Of a DNA stretch of 64,000 nucleotides, positions 50,756 through 60,446 are shown piece by piece; within the stretch, counting starts at the first letter, position 1, and every line of letters starts with the position of its first letter. Origin of the DNA: Paludibacteraceae bacterium (GTDB lineage: Bacteria > Bacteroidota > Bacteroidia > Bacteroidales > Paludibacteraceae); assembly GCA_017479885.1 (NCBI GenBank), contig JAFVBR010000001.1, positions 62,001 through 126,000 on the forward strand, given 5' to 3'. Made by a program: the position numbers and the translations under genes. The notes under the pieces are model-generated. The model saw only the letters and a list, made by a program, of their open reading frames with translations. It ran no database searches and was not told the origin of the DNA.

Positions 50756-53700
50756 ATGAAAAAATTTATTCTCACATTGACAGTTGCTATAACAGCAACA
50801 ACGGCATTTGCCGTAAAAACAAATGTTTCTCCCGGAACAAAAACGCTGTATGTAGCAGTGAGTCAATCTTCCGCCGGTGACACACTCGTCCTTGCAGACG
50901 GTATTTATAACGAGAGCAGTTCGATAAAACCTGCGGCAAGATTATGCATAATGGCGGCAGACGGTGCAAAGCCTGTACTGAAAATGGGGGCAAGAATCGA
51001 GACAATGAGTGATCTGACATTGGACGGCTTGACTCTGGAAGGAAGTACTACGGAAGCCATAAGGATGATATCCGGCGGCGTTATCTACAACATGACCATG
51101 AAAAACTGCCGCCTCAGCGGCTATACCGGCAAAACCATACGAGTGTATGACTCCGGTCAGAATAGTCCCTACATTGACAAACTTACGGTGGATAATTGCG
51201 TTTTCAAAATGGTGGCTGGAGAAAGGGCTATAGAAGCCTCGGCCGCACACAAGCAGGTGAATAACGTAAGCATAAAGAACTCCACCTTTGACGGAGGTAA
51301 GGAGGGTACAGGCAGAATACTGTATGTTTGTTCGGAAGAAGGCACAACAATCAAGTCGTGCATAGTGGACCATTGCACATTCTACAATTCCAATGACACA
51401 CGCGGTATATACCTCGCAAACATAAATGGAGCGCAAGTGACAAACAGCATCTTCATGAACGCAACAGAGGTGGCTGTGAACAAGGGATTCTGTCTGTACG
51501 GTTCGGAATCCGCTATCAGCAACTGCATATCGTGTAATGCTTCGGTATACGGCTCTGGATACAGCTCTACAAAAGTAAGCAATGCCAATCCTCGTTTTGT
51601 GGGAGCCGGCGAAGGCAATTTCATGCTTTACAAGAACTCTCCTGCCGTGGGTGCAGGTACTGACGGAAGCAATCTCGGTGACCCGAGATGGGGAGTATCA
51701 ACAGAGGACTACGACACCTCCGATGATCCCTATATTCCGTACAAAAAGCCGTATAGCATGGCCCCGACAACCAATTCGGTGAAGGTGCTATGGCAGATGT
51801 CGGAAGAGACACAAGCAACCGAAGCTGTGGTGAAATACGGCACCGACAAAGAGAATCTGGACCATGAGATAATATCATCCGACGGCTGGAATGTGGAAGG
51901 CGAAGGATATGTGCACGTAGTAACACTGACAGGTCTTGAGCCGTTTACACGATATTATTTCACTGTGGGCAACAACAAACAACGTTTCGACATGATTTGT
52001 TCTACGAAGACAGCCCCCTTGCCCGGCACTGCATACCGCATTTACTCAATATCTGATATTCATGGTAACGCATGCAACAATTGGTCGAATCAGCAGGACT
52101 TCATCTGTGCACTCAATCCTGACATAGCGCTCATGAACGGCGACTTTGTAAGCAGCAAAGGCAACGACCGCAACTGGAACAGCTATTATTTCACTCCGGG
52201 TCAGAAATTTCTGGCACAAGTGCCGGTAATGTCATCGCCAGGGAACCACGAGACAGGAGACCCGCAAGGATACCGCTGGTCGTCGTTCTACGACTATTTC
52301 CATCAGTTCTCACATGGTACTCCCGAAGACCCGGTGACCGACCCGAGAGGAGAATCGTATTTTCACTTCGAATACGGCAACGCGGACATAATCATAATCA
52401 ACCTGAACGGCGACGAGTCATCGCCTGACTTCATGCCCGGCAGCAAACAATATCAATGGGCAGACTCGATACTGAATGCCTGCACACAGCCATGGATTAT
52501 AATATGCCACCATGTAGGAATGTGGACCACAGGTTATCATGGTCAGTGGTCGGACGAACCGAAGCAGTTTGCACCGTTGATTGAGAAATATGCAGCAAAA
52601 GGAAAACGAATAATAGCCTTGTCAGGTGACGATCACTCGTTTGAACATCTCTATAAGGACGGTGTGCATTACGTGCGTCCTGGATGCGGACGAAATGCCA
52701 ACTACAACCAGCAGAAGCAGTTGAAAGATTTCCAATACTCAATGTTCTACCGCAAGGTGTCATGCTTCTCCACTCTGGATATGGCAGCCGATGCATCAGA
52801 GATAAACCTGACAGCATACGACTCCGTGGGAACAGTATTCTATACTTACAAGTTTTTGCACGACAACGAAGTGATAACTCCTTCGGTAGCATTTATTTCT
52901 CCGAACACTGGTACTGCAACCGAGGACTCGGTGAAACTGACATGGTCGGTGTTCGACCCTAACAAAGATGCGAAAGTGGCGATTTATTATTCACAAAGCG
53001 CCAACGAAACGACTGCAGACGGAATGACTCTGATTGCAAAAGACCTGAATACCGACCGCCTCACATGGCAGACACGCGACATTTATCCCAAGGGACAGTA
53101 TTACGTGTATGCTGCAGTAACATCCGGCGGGAATACATATCTCGGACAAATGCCTCTTGCCATCACTCTGATGGACGACACCACTCCTCCCCCTGCACCT
53201 AACAACCTGACAGGATATGCAGACGGAGAGCACTATGTAGTGGAATGGAGTAACCCCACAAAACCTGTTCATCTGAGCAATATGCTGGCAGATTTTTCTG
53301 ATGGACAGGAAAGAATGCAGGCTGAAGAAGAGGATGGCGCTACAATGAAACTATCAGTGAGCAACAATGCATTGAAAGCAGAATATAACATAACAGGTTC
53401 ATGGAAGACATCCGCTGCCAATCTGGTTTTTACGGAGCCTCTGAACATGAGTCAGACACCGACACTTTCCTTCCGAATGAAGGGAGACGGGACGAGCACT
53501 CCTCTTCGACTTGTATGCAAAAACATGTCGTCAGGACATGAAGACTGGTGGTACACCGAGGATATCACTCTGAAAACAGCGGCATGGAATGAATACACCA
53601 TCAATCTTAGAAATCTCTCTGCTTTCACCTGGTACGCCAACAGCGACACTAAGAACCAATTAGAAGGGGTGAAATGCATCTCATTCTCAATCTCAACAGG

Positions 53701-54109
53701 CAACAATGCAGCAGGAACATTCTATCTTGACGACATACAAGTGAGTGGTGATATCAATCCGGCACCGGACTTTGCCGAGACAGTGGTTTTGAGAAAAGAC
53801 GACAGTTTTCCCACCTCTCCAACCGATGGAACAGAAGTGTATAGAGGCAAGGCAGAACGGGTGACAGACACAGGTTCAGACACGAGCAAGACCTACTTTT
53901 ATGCTGCCTTCGCAAGTGATGACAGAAACAACTGGTCGGCGGCAGAGGAGACGGCACAATGGTGCACAACAGAGCCATATACAGCAATTTGCGACATCAG
54001 TGCAAGTGAAACGGTATCGGCAAAGAAAAACATACGAAACGGACACATAATAATAATGTTTCCTGACGGCAGACAATACACTTTGTTAGGACAAAACATA
54101 ATTCTATGA
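50756..54109 (+). CDS. Secreted beta-helix / metallophosphoesterase / fibronectin protein with nested CBM-like domain
   Basis: 1117 residues. Signal about 1-19. Right-handed beta-helix about 22-310 (SSAGDTLVLADGIYNES; CIVDHCTFYNSND). Fibronectin-like about 330-425. Calcineurin-like phosphoesterase about 427-690: SDIHG (433), NGDFV (462), GNHE (496), ICHH (582), and SGDDHSFEH (623), where Asp replaces the first His of the usual GHxH. Then two fibronectin-like units; the second is split by a jelly-roll domain (about 837-998, VHLSNMLADFSDG to FYLDDIQVSGD). The C-terminal tail RNGHIIIMFPDGRQYTLLG may be a sorting signal. Substrate unknown. It overlaps the next gene by 4 bp. Confidence 0.82.
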   Translation: MKKFILTLTVAITATTAFAVKTNVSPGTKTLYVAVSQSSAGDTLVLADGIYNESSSIKPAARLCIMAADGAKPVLKMGARIETMSDLTLDGLTLEGSTTEAIRMISGGVIYNMTMKNCRLSGYTGKTIRVYDSGQNSPYIDKLTVDNCVFKMVAGERAIEASAAHKQVNNVSIKNSTFDGGKEGTGRILYVCSEEGTTIKSCIVDHCTFYNSNDTRGIYLANINGAQVTNSIFMNATEVAVNKGFCLYGSESAISNCISCNASVYGSGYSSTKVSNANPRFVGAGEGNFMLYKNSPAVGAGTDGSNLGDPRWGVSTEDYDTSDDPYIPYKKPYSMAPTTNSVKVLWQMSEETQATEAVVKYGTDKENLDHEIISSDGWNVEGEGYVHVVTLTGLEPFTRYYFTVGNNKQRFDMICSTKTAPLPGTAYRIYSISDIHGNACNNWSNQQDFICALNPDIALMNGDFVSSKGNDRNWNSYYFTPGQKFLAQVPVMSSPGNHETGDPQGYRWSSFYDYFHQFSHGTPEDPVTDPRGESYFHFEYGNADIIIINLNGDESSPDFMPGSKQYQWADSILNACTQPWIIICHHVGMWTTGYHGQWSDEPKQFAPLIEKYAAKGKRIIALSGDDHSFEHLYKDGVHYVRPGCGRNANYNQQKQLKDFQYSMFYRKVSCFSTLDMAADASEINLTAYDSVGTVFYTYKFLHDNEVITPSVAFISPNTGTATEDSVKLTWSVFDPNKDAKVAIYYSQSANETTADGMTLIAKDLNTDRLTWQTRDIYPKGQYYVYAAVTSGGNTYLGQMPLAITLMDDTTPPPAPNNLTGYADGEHYVVEWSNPTKPVHLSNMLADFSDGQERMQAEEEDGATMKLSVSNNALKAEYNITGSWKTSAANLVFTEPLNMSQTPTLSFRMKGDGTSTPLRLVCKNMSSGHEDWWYTEDITLKTAAWNEYTINLRNLSAFTWYANSDTKNQLEGVKCISFSISTGNNAAGTFYLDDIQVSGDINPAPDFAETVVLRKDDSFPTSPTDGTEVYRGKAERVTDTGSDTSKTYFYAAFASDDRNNWSAAEETAQWCTTEPYTAICDISASETVSAKKNIRNGHIIIMFPDGRQYTLLGQNIIL

Positions 54110-56895
54110 AACGACATTTCATCAGCAGTTTGCTGCTTTGCATAGCAGTTAATATAAGTGCAGGGAACAGGCATGTTGCTGCCAACGGGAGTATCCAACA
54201 AGCCATCGATGCCTCTTCGGCAGGCGATACCGTGTTAGTGACTGCAGGAGTGTACAACCAGTCGATTAACCTTAAAGACGGTGTAAATCTGATAGCAGAA
54301 GCAGGCACTATCCTTGACGGCACGGGACTTGACAGACGTCTGATAAGCAAAGAGGACGGCAATTGCGAGTTGCCCACCTTGATAGAAGGATTTATACTGC
54401 AGAATGCACGCCACAACAAGCAGGGAGGAGCAGCACTTCTGGCAGGAAATATCACCATGAGGCACTGCATCATCCGCGGTTGCAGCGGTCAACAAGCTGG
54501 CGGAATACTCATCAAAGGCGATTTGGCCGAGGCCTCTGCTTTGGGAGCACATCTTGAGTACTGCATTATCCACAATTGTTCTGCTACCGGTCACTGTTGG
54601 CCTGACGCCGGAGGAGTAGCCAATTTCGACGGTATCGTAAGTCATTGCACCATCTGTAACAACTATGGTGACCGTTACGGAGGTATTCATTCGGAAAGCA
54701 CTGTTGAAAATACTGTCATGTGGGGCAACCTCTCCGAGGATGGATTTGTCGATCCTGCCAACTATATCTCTGATGAGAGTTTATCAATCCGTCTCACGAA
54801 CTATGCTGACGAAGGGTTCGAAGAGGACTTCTTCACAAAACCATGGCTCAATGATCAGAACACCGCTGATTCAGGTCCCTGTTTCCGCTATCCGACCAAT
54901 TTCTCAGGTGTTCCAAATACCAATGCCGAATATGCCGTAATGATAAATGCCGACTATTCTCCCTCTGCAGTTTCTCCCATTCGTGGCAAGGCAGGAGCGC
55001 TATCCTATGAGCCGCGCCCACTTAATACGACCTCTCTCGATATCGTTGAAGACACCTTATATATTACAGAGGGGGAAGAGCACTCTCTGCATGCAATCGT
55101 TTCCCCTTATTTGGCAGACGACAAAACTGTCAACTGGTCAACTCCTGACCAATGCGTCATACTTCAACAGAACGGCAAGGTAAAAGCTCTTACTCCCGGC
55201 ACTGCTTTTGTCAAGGCAGTATGTGCTGCAGGAGGCTCCGCCGACAGTACAGTTGTTATTGTAACCCCGGCTCCAGTGGTCATTGTACACCCGCAAGTCC
55301 TCGCTGCCGACTCATTATATCAAATTTCCGATTACACCATTCCTTCTTTCATACCTATGCTCATTGCCAAAGAAACAGCAAGAAAAGACTCTTCACGGCA
55401 CAACCTTCAGTTACTGGAAGAGGCCATCAGTATGCTAAAGAACAAAAACGAGCCCTACTGTCTTGTATCCAATATCAATGGTGATCCCGCCACACGTATG
55501 GCATTCTGTTGGTTCACCAACGAAGGTGTTGAAGAAGGATGTGTGCAGATCATACGTAAAAAGAATGCCACAGCAGACGATTTCAGGCACTCATCCAAAG
55601 TCATGACCGTAGATGCCAATATCTCAACCACCCCACCTCTGCACTATGCTATCTCTACCTCCGGCATTCTTAAAGCCGCATGTCTTGACAAAAACACTTC
55701 ATACAGATATGTAAGTCATAAGGCAGTGGCGACTAATCTACGTCCCGGCTCAGACTACTCATGGAGGGTCGGATTTGAAGGACATTGGAGCGATATAATG
55801 CACTTCCGCACAGAAGACCATAGGCAAAAATCATTCTCTTTTGTCTATATGACCGACAGTCATCTTCAAAATCGAGAGTATATTGATGCCGCCAGACTAT
55901 GTGCTGAGGCAGTCGCCAGAAATGAGAGAGATGCCCGTTTCTGTGTTTTCCCGGGCGACTTTGTTGATACAGGCACCAAAAACAACTCCGAATGGGAGTG
56001 GGAACGATGGTTCGAGGAATCGCTCAAACCCGTCATATCCATTATGCCTATCGTTCCCACTGATGGAAACCATGACGATAGTCCTTTGCTCAACTACACT
56101 TACCATTTCAACACTGACTCAAGTTTCAACACACAATCTATAGTTAAACCTCAATTCTCGGGTATTACATATAGTTTTCAATACGGCGAAATGCTGCTGA
56201 TGGCTTTCTCAATGCAGGATTTCTGGCATGGAGACTACAGCTACGAAGATCTCACTTCCGAATATTTCTCACGTGACCTCGCCGATTGGTTCGAAAGACA
56301 AGTAAAGGACCACCCCAAGGCACGCTATCGTGTTGCTCTTGTGCACAAGAACCTTTTCTCTGGTTCTGACCATCAGCGCGACAAAGAGACCCCTCTCATG
56401 CGTCAAACGCTGCTACCTGTATTCAAAAAGTGCGAAATGGACCTCGTCCTCCAAGGTCACGACCATACTTATGAAGTAATCGGACCCGTTGATCCAGATA
56501 CTCGTACACCTATTATCTCTGCCATATCAGACAGGGAAACAGTACCTATAGATTCAATCTCAAACCTTACCGGAATTCAAGGAGGAACCTACGATGTTAG
56601 CGATGGTACTATGTATTTCATAGGTGCGACTTGCGGTGCCAAACGTTATACACCTCTCACACGACAGGAAATGGATGACGCTTTCGAAACACATCATCTT
56701 CATAATTATTTTGACCTCTTCACTGGTATGTTCGGGCAACCGGGTCTGCCATCTTACACTCGAGTGACAATAACTCGCAAGGCTATTATTCTCAACTCGT
56801 TCAAGGTGCAATCCGATGGCACTCCCAGACTGTTCAACTCACTTAAGATTGTCCGCCACAAGCCTCATACCAAGCTTGCAGTCAAAAGCAAATAA
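54106..56895 (+). CDS. Secreted beta-helix / Ig-like / metallophosphoesterase protein, tail-less paralogue
   Basis: 929 residues. Signal about 1-18, beta-helix about 20-290 (SSAGDTVLVTAGVYNQS; ILDGTGLD; PTLIEGFILQNARHNKQGGAA), bacterial Ig-like domain (Big_2) about 305-390 (LDIVEDTLYITEGEEHSL... KVKALTPGTAFVKA), fibronectin-like about 450-570, phosphoesterase about 575-870: YMTDSH (580), PGDFVDTG, PTDGNHDD, VALVHKN, LQGHDHTYEV (784). Very similar to the protein at 57082 but ends soon after the phosphoesterase (SLKIVRHKPH), without the C-terminal tail. The 4-bp ATGA overlap implies coupled translation with the upstream gene. Confidence 0.83.
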   Translation: MKRHFISSLLLCIAVNISAGNRHVAANGSIQQAIDASSAGDTVLVTAGVYNQSINLKDGVNLIAEAGTILDGTGLDRRLISKEDGNCELPTLIEGFILQNARHNKQGGAALLAGNITMRHCIIRGCSGQQAGGILIKGDLAEASALGAHLEYCIIHNCSATGHCWPDAGGVANFDGIVSHCTICNNYGDRYGGIHSESTVENTVMWGNLSEDGFVDPANYISDESLSIRLTNYADEGFEEDFFTKPWLNDQNTADSGPCFRYPTNFSGVPNTNAEYAVMINADYSPSAVSPIRGKAGALSYEPRPLNTTSLDIVEDTLYITEGEEHSLHAIVSPYLADDKTVNWSTPDQCVILQQNGKVKALTPGTAFVKAVCAAGGSADSTVVIVTPAPVVIVHPQVLAADSLYQISDYTIPSFIPMLIAKETARKDSSRHNLQLLEEAISMLKNKNEPYCLVSNINGDPATRMAFCWFTNEGVEEGCVQIIRKKNATADDFRHSSKVMTVDANISTTPPLHYAISTSGILKAACLDKNTSYRYVSHKAVATNLRPGSDYSWRVGFEGHWSDIMHFRTEDHRQKSFSFVYMTDSHLQNREYIDAARLCAEAVARNERDARFCVFPGDFVDTGTKNNSEWEWERWFEESLKPVISIMPIVPTDGNHDDSPLLNYTYHFNTDSSFNTQSIVKPQFSGITYSFQYGEMLLMAFSMQDFWHGDYSYEDLTSEYFSRDLADWFERQVKDHPKARYRVALVHKNLFSGSDHQRDKETPLMRQTLLPVFKKCEMDLVLQGHDHTYEVIGPVDPDTRTPIISAISDRETVPIDSISNLTGIQGGTYDVSDGTMYFIGATCGAKRYTPLTRQEMDDAFETHHLHNYFDLFTGMFGQPGLPSYTRVTITRKAIILNSFKVQSDGTPRLFNSLKIVRHKPHTKLAVKSK

Positions 56896-57040
56896 TCTTT
56901 TTCAAAACATTTCGAAACTTGTCAGTATTATACAGAATTAAATATTTGTATTTCAGAGTGTTGATAAAAGATTGCTTTCGATATATGAATATTTTCGAAA
57001 ATTATTGACCTTTTTTCTTCTCAATATTTTGCGGAATACT

Positions 57041-57048
57041 TATTTTTG
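57041..57048 (+). promoter_or_regulatory. Promoter -7 box for the third beta-helix/phosphoesterase gene
   Basis: TATTTTTG fits TAnnTTTG, 34 bp before the ATG at 57082. No well-spaced TTG box. Confidence 0.4.
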
Positions 57049-57081
57049 CGGTCAGAAAATCCAACTAAAATATCATATAAT

Positions 57082-60000
57082 ATGAAAAAACTCTTTACTC
57101 TCTTTGCTTTATGCTGCATGTTCTTGTCAGCTATAGCAACTGACCGCTACGTAGCTGCCTCAGGCAGTGACAGTAATGACGGTCTGTCATGGGCTAATGC
57201 CAAAGCTAGTGTAAAAACAGCCGTTTCCGCCTCCTCAGCAGGAGACAACGTGTATGTAGGTGCAGGTGTTTACAACGAACAAGTAGCGGTTAAAGACGGC
57301 GTTAACATGTTCGGAGGTTACAACCCTGCCACAGGAGAACGGGACATCGAGGTGTTCAAAACCATACTTGACGGTACCGGTCTTAACAACATGATTATTG
57401 TAAAGTATGACAATGACTGTACAAATCCGACTCTCATTGAAGGTTTCGTACTTCAGAATGCAGAGCACAGTCATGAAGGAGGCGGTGCATTCATTCGCGG
57501 CAACATGACACTGAAGAGTTGCACTATCACGAACTGCAGCGGCTCAAACGGCGGCGGCGTATATGCCCGCAGCAAGACCGAAGGGGTGCCGGCCGTGATA
57601 ACCGACTGCGTGATAGAACTATGCTCGGCAACCAGTTCGGGAGGCGGTGCCTATCTGTATGAGAATGCCGTAATGGAGAACTGTATTGTCAGAGGCTGTG
57701 CAGGCAAATACGGAGCCATCCGCTCGCACAAGGCAGGAGTTATAGTACGCAACTGCGTGCTTCACAACAATGCCGCTACCGTGGACGGTTGGCCTGACTC
57801 AGGAGGTATATTCAACGAGACAGGAGCCGAAGCATACAACCTGACCATCTGCAACAACTATGGTGCGAAATACGCCGGCTGCCATTCGGAAGGACAGATG
57901 TACAATTCAGTTTTCTGGGGCAATCAGGCAGAAGAGGGATTTACAGATCCTACAAACTTTATTTCCGCATCATCAGCTTCGTCAGACAACTGGGCAGACC
58001 AAGGCTTTGACGGAGAGTCGTTCGCCTCTCTCTCGCTCTCAAAAGACAACAATGCAGAGAATGGTCCTCACTTCAAGTTCCCGACCACATTTGCAGGTCT
58101 GCCGAAGAATGCAGGTGAGATAGCAGTAATGCGTGCAGCCGACTTCTCACTCAGCGCCGCCTCTCCCCTTATCAACAAGGGTAATGCAGCAAAAGCTCCG
58201 AGCTACGACATTGAAGGCAAGACACGTCCCATCGGCACAGGAGTGGAAATAGGCGCATACGAGTTCGACCCGAACGCCGCTGTTGTGAAGGTGACCGGTG
58301 TAAGTATTGCTGTTGACACCCTCACCATAGTTGAAGACCAGGTGGATGGTCTGGCTGCGATAGTCACTCCGAAAAATGCCACCAACAAAGCCGTAACATG
58401 GAGCATAGCAGACCCGACCATTGCCTCCATTGACCAGAATGGCGGTGTGGTAGGTTTGAAGATAGGGAAGACGATAGCAACCGTAAAGACAGAAGACGGA
58501 GGTTTCACGGCAACGGCAGTGGTTGTAGTCAATCAGAAGCCGCCTGTATTCTACCCCGATGAGGTTCTTGCAGCTGACACACTGTATCCTATTGAGAACT
58601 ACACCATACCGAGTTATGTTCCCTTCTGGGTGGCTCGCGAAGCTGCAAGACTCGACTCGCTGACTACCGACCATGCTCTGATAGCAGAGAAGATAGCTGC
58701 AATGAATGAGGCTATCGGCAAACTTGTCCCGAAGGAAGAGCCATACAACATGGTTGCCAATATCAACGGCGACCCCGCCACAAGAATGGCATTCTGCTGG
58801 TTCACCAACGAGGGTATAACAGATGGCAAGGTGCAGCTACTGAAGAAAGCCGACGCTACGGCAGAAGATTTCGAAAGTGCTTCAGACCTTATCACCGTTG
58901 ACGCCACTCCGACCAATACCAGGCCTCTGCGCTATGCGGTGTCAACATCCGGACTCCTGAAAGCCACAGGTATGGATCCGAAGACTTCGTTCCGATATGT
59001 AAGCCACAAAGCCATCGCTGAGAATCTCACTCCGGGCTCAACCTATTCATGGCGTGTGGGCTATGCAGGTCACTGGAGCGACATAGCACAGTTCCAGACC
59101 AAAGCCACTGCCGAAGGTGAATACTCGTTCGTTTACATGACTGACAGCCACATCATGGATGAGGAATACGTCAACAACGCAAAATGGTGCGCTACCGCAG
59201 TTGCCAAGAACGAAACGGACGCACGCTTCTGCGTGTTCCCTGGCGACTTTGTTGAGACAGGTACCAACGCCAACTCGGAGTGGGAATGGGAGCGCTGGTT
59301 TGAAGAGTCGATACGTCCTGTCATAATGAATATGCCTATTGTTCCGACCGATGGCAACCACGATGACTCGGAGAATCTGAACTACACCTATCACTTCAAC
59401 ACCGACAACCAGTTCAACAAGACTGCCAAAGTGAAACCTCAGTTCGACGGCATCACATATAGTTTTGTCTATGGCGACGTGCTCTTCCTTGTATATTCAA
59501 AACAAGACTACTGGCGTGGGTCATACAGCTATTCAGCACTTACATCAACCTATCTGACCAATGATGTAGGCAACTGGTTCCGCTCGCAGGTTGCCGCTCA
59601 TCCGGAAGCCAAATACCGTGTAGCACTCGTGCACAAGAATGTGTTCTCAGGTTCAGGTCACTCCGTTGACGAAGAGACTCCTCTCTTCCGTGCGACCATG
59701 CTTCCTATCTTCAAAGACTGTGAGATAGACCTTGTGCTTCAGGGTCACGACCACTGCTACGAAGTTATCGGTCCGGTCAATCCCGACACCCGTCGTCCTA
59801 TTATGGATGCTATTTCAGACGTCAAGAGCGTGGAAATCAACACCAACAAGAACATGACAGGCAAGGAAGGCGGCACATTTGTAACAGACGACGGTACGCT
59901 CTATTTCATTGGTGCAACCTGCGGCCGCAAACGCTACTATCCGTACGACCGCGCAAAAATGGACGATAACTACGACAAGCATAAGATGACCGACTATTTC

Positions 60001-60291
60001 GACTTGTTCACCGGAATGTTCGGACAGCCGGGTGCACCGAGCTATACCAAGATAACCGTGACAGAAGAGGCTCTGCTGATGAACTCATATACAGCGGACA
60101 GCGAAGGCAACTCCACACTCTTCAACACAATGAAGGTAAAGAGGACAAAAGAGCACACTGTTCCATCCGGATTTGAAGATGTCAACAGCGAACCTGTAAT
60201 TCGTGAAGGCAGAAAGTTCATACAGGACGGCAATATCTATATCCGCCACAATGAGCATACCTACAATATCTTTGGTAGCAGAATTGAATAA
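57082..60291 (+). CDS. Secreted beta-helix / Ig-like / metallophosphoesterase protein with C-terminal tail
   Basis: 1069 residues from the ATG at 57082 (signal MKKLFTLFALCCMFLSAIA; the longer frame adds 12 polar residues). Beta-helix about 20-390, Big_2 domain about 400-485 (ALAAIVTPKNATNKAVTWS-type sequence), fibronectin-like about 580-670, phosphoesterase about 675-960 with YMTDSH (682), FPGDFVETG, PTDGNHDD, VALVHKN and LQGHDHCYEV (about 888). The tail EGRKFIQDGNIYIRHNEHTYNIFGSRIE matches the tail motif of other secreted proteins here. Paralogue of the gene at 54106. The catalytic metal ligands are all present, so an active extracellular phosphoesterase is likely; the substrate is unknown. 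Confidence 0.84.
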   Translation: MKKLFTLFALCCMFLSAIATDRYVAASGSDSNDGLSWANAKASVKTAVSASSAGDNVYVGAGVYNEQVAVKDGVNMFGGYNPATGERDIEVFKTILDGTGLNNMIIVKYDNDCTNPTLIEGFVLQNAEHSHEGGGAFIRGNMTLKSCTITNCSGSNGGGVYARSKTEGVPAVITDCVIELCSATSSGGGAYLYENAVMENCIVRGCAGKYGAIRSHKAGVIVRNCVLHNNAATVDGWPDSGGIFNETGAEAYNLTICNNYGAKYAGCHSEGQMYNSVFWGNQAEEGFTDPTNFISASSASSDNWADQGFDGESFASLSLSKDNNAENGPHFKFPTTFAGLPKNAGEIAVMRAADFSLSAASPLINKGNAAKAPSYDIEGKTRPIGTGVEIGAYEFDPNAAVVKVTGVSIAVDTLTIVEDQVDGLAAIVTPKNATNKAVTWSIADPTIASIDQNGGVVGLKIGKTIATVKTEDGGFTATAVVVVNQKPPVFYPDEVLAADTLYPIENYTIPSYVPFWVAREAARLDSLTTDHALIAEKIAAMNEAIGKLVPKEEPYNMVANINGDPATRMAFCWFTNEGITDGKVQLLKKADATAEDFESASDLITVDATPTNTRPLRYAVSTSGLLKATGMDPKTSFRYVSHKAIAENLTPGSTYSWRVGYAGHWSDIAQFQTKATAEGEYSFVYMTDSHIMDEEYVNNAKWCATAVAKNETDARFCVFPGDFVETGTNANSEWEWERWFEESIRPVIMNMPIVPTDGNHDDSENLNYTYHFNTDNQFNKTAKVKPQFDGITYSFVYGDVLFLVYSKQDYWRGSYSYSALTSTYLTNDVGNWFRSQVAAHPEAKYRVALVHKNVFSGSGHSVDEETPLFRATMLPIFKDCEIDLVLQGHDHCYEVIGPVNPDTRRPIMDAISDVKSVEINTNKNMTGKEGGTFVTDDGTLYFIGATCGRKRYYPYDRAKMDDNYDKHKMTDYFDLFTGMFGQPGAPSYTKITVTEEALLMNSYTADSEGNSTLFNTMKVKRTKEHTVPSGFEDVNSEPVIREGRKFIQDGNIYIRHNEHTYNIFGSRIE

Positions 60292-60446
60292 CAAACAGAC
60301 GAATAGGCTGCAGGACAATCAATCTTTCGAAAATAATCATATATTAACCGTTCCGCTGTCCCCGCGGAGTTATCTACTACAATCAGAAGGTTGGCGTCTG
60401 TCGGTTGGGGAAGACAGAACGCCGCCAATAAAAAAACACAAACAAA

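Noticed and set aside
54235..54690. Minus-strand ORF of 151 codons
   Set aside because: Shadow of the beta-helix coding region; no promoter or family match.
50756..60291. Purple acid phosphatases
   Set aside because: A fibronectin-like domain precedes the enzyme, but the Tyr of the GDxxY motif is absent (GDFVS/GDFVD/GDFVE), so a general calcineurin-like phosphoesterase is safer.
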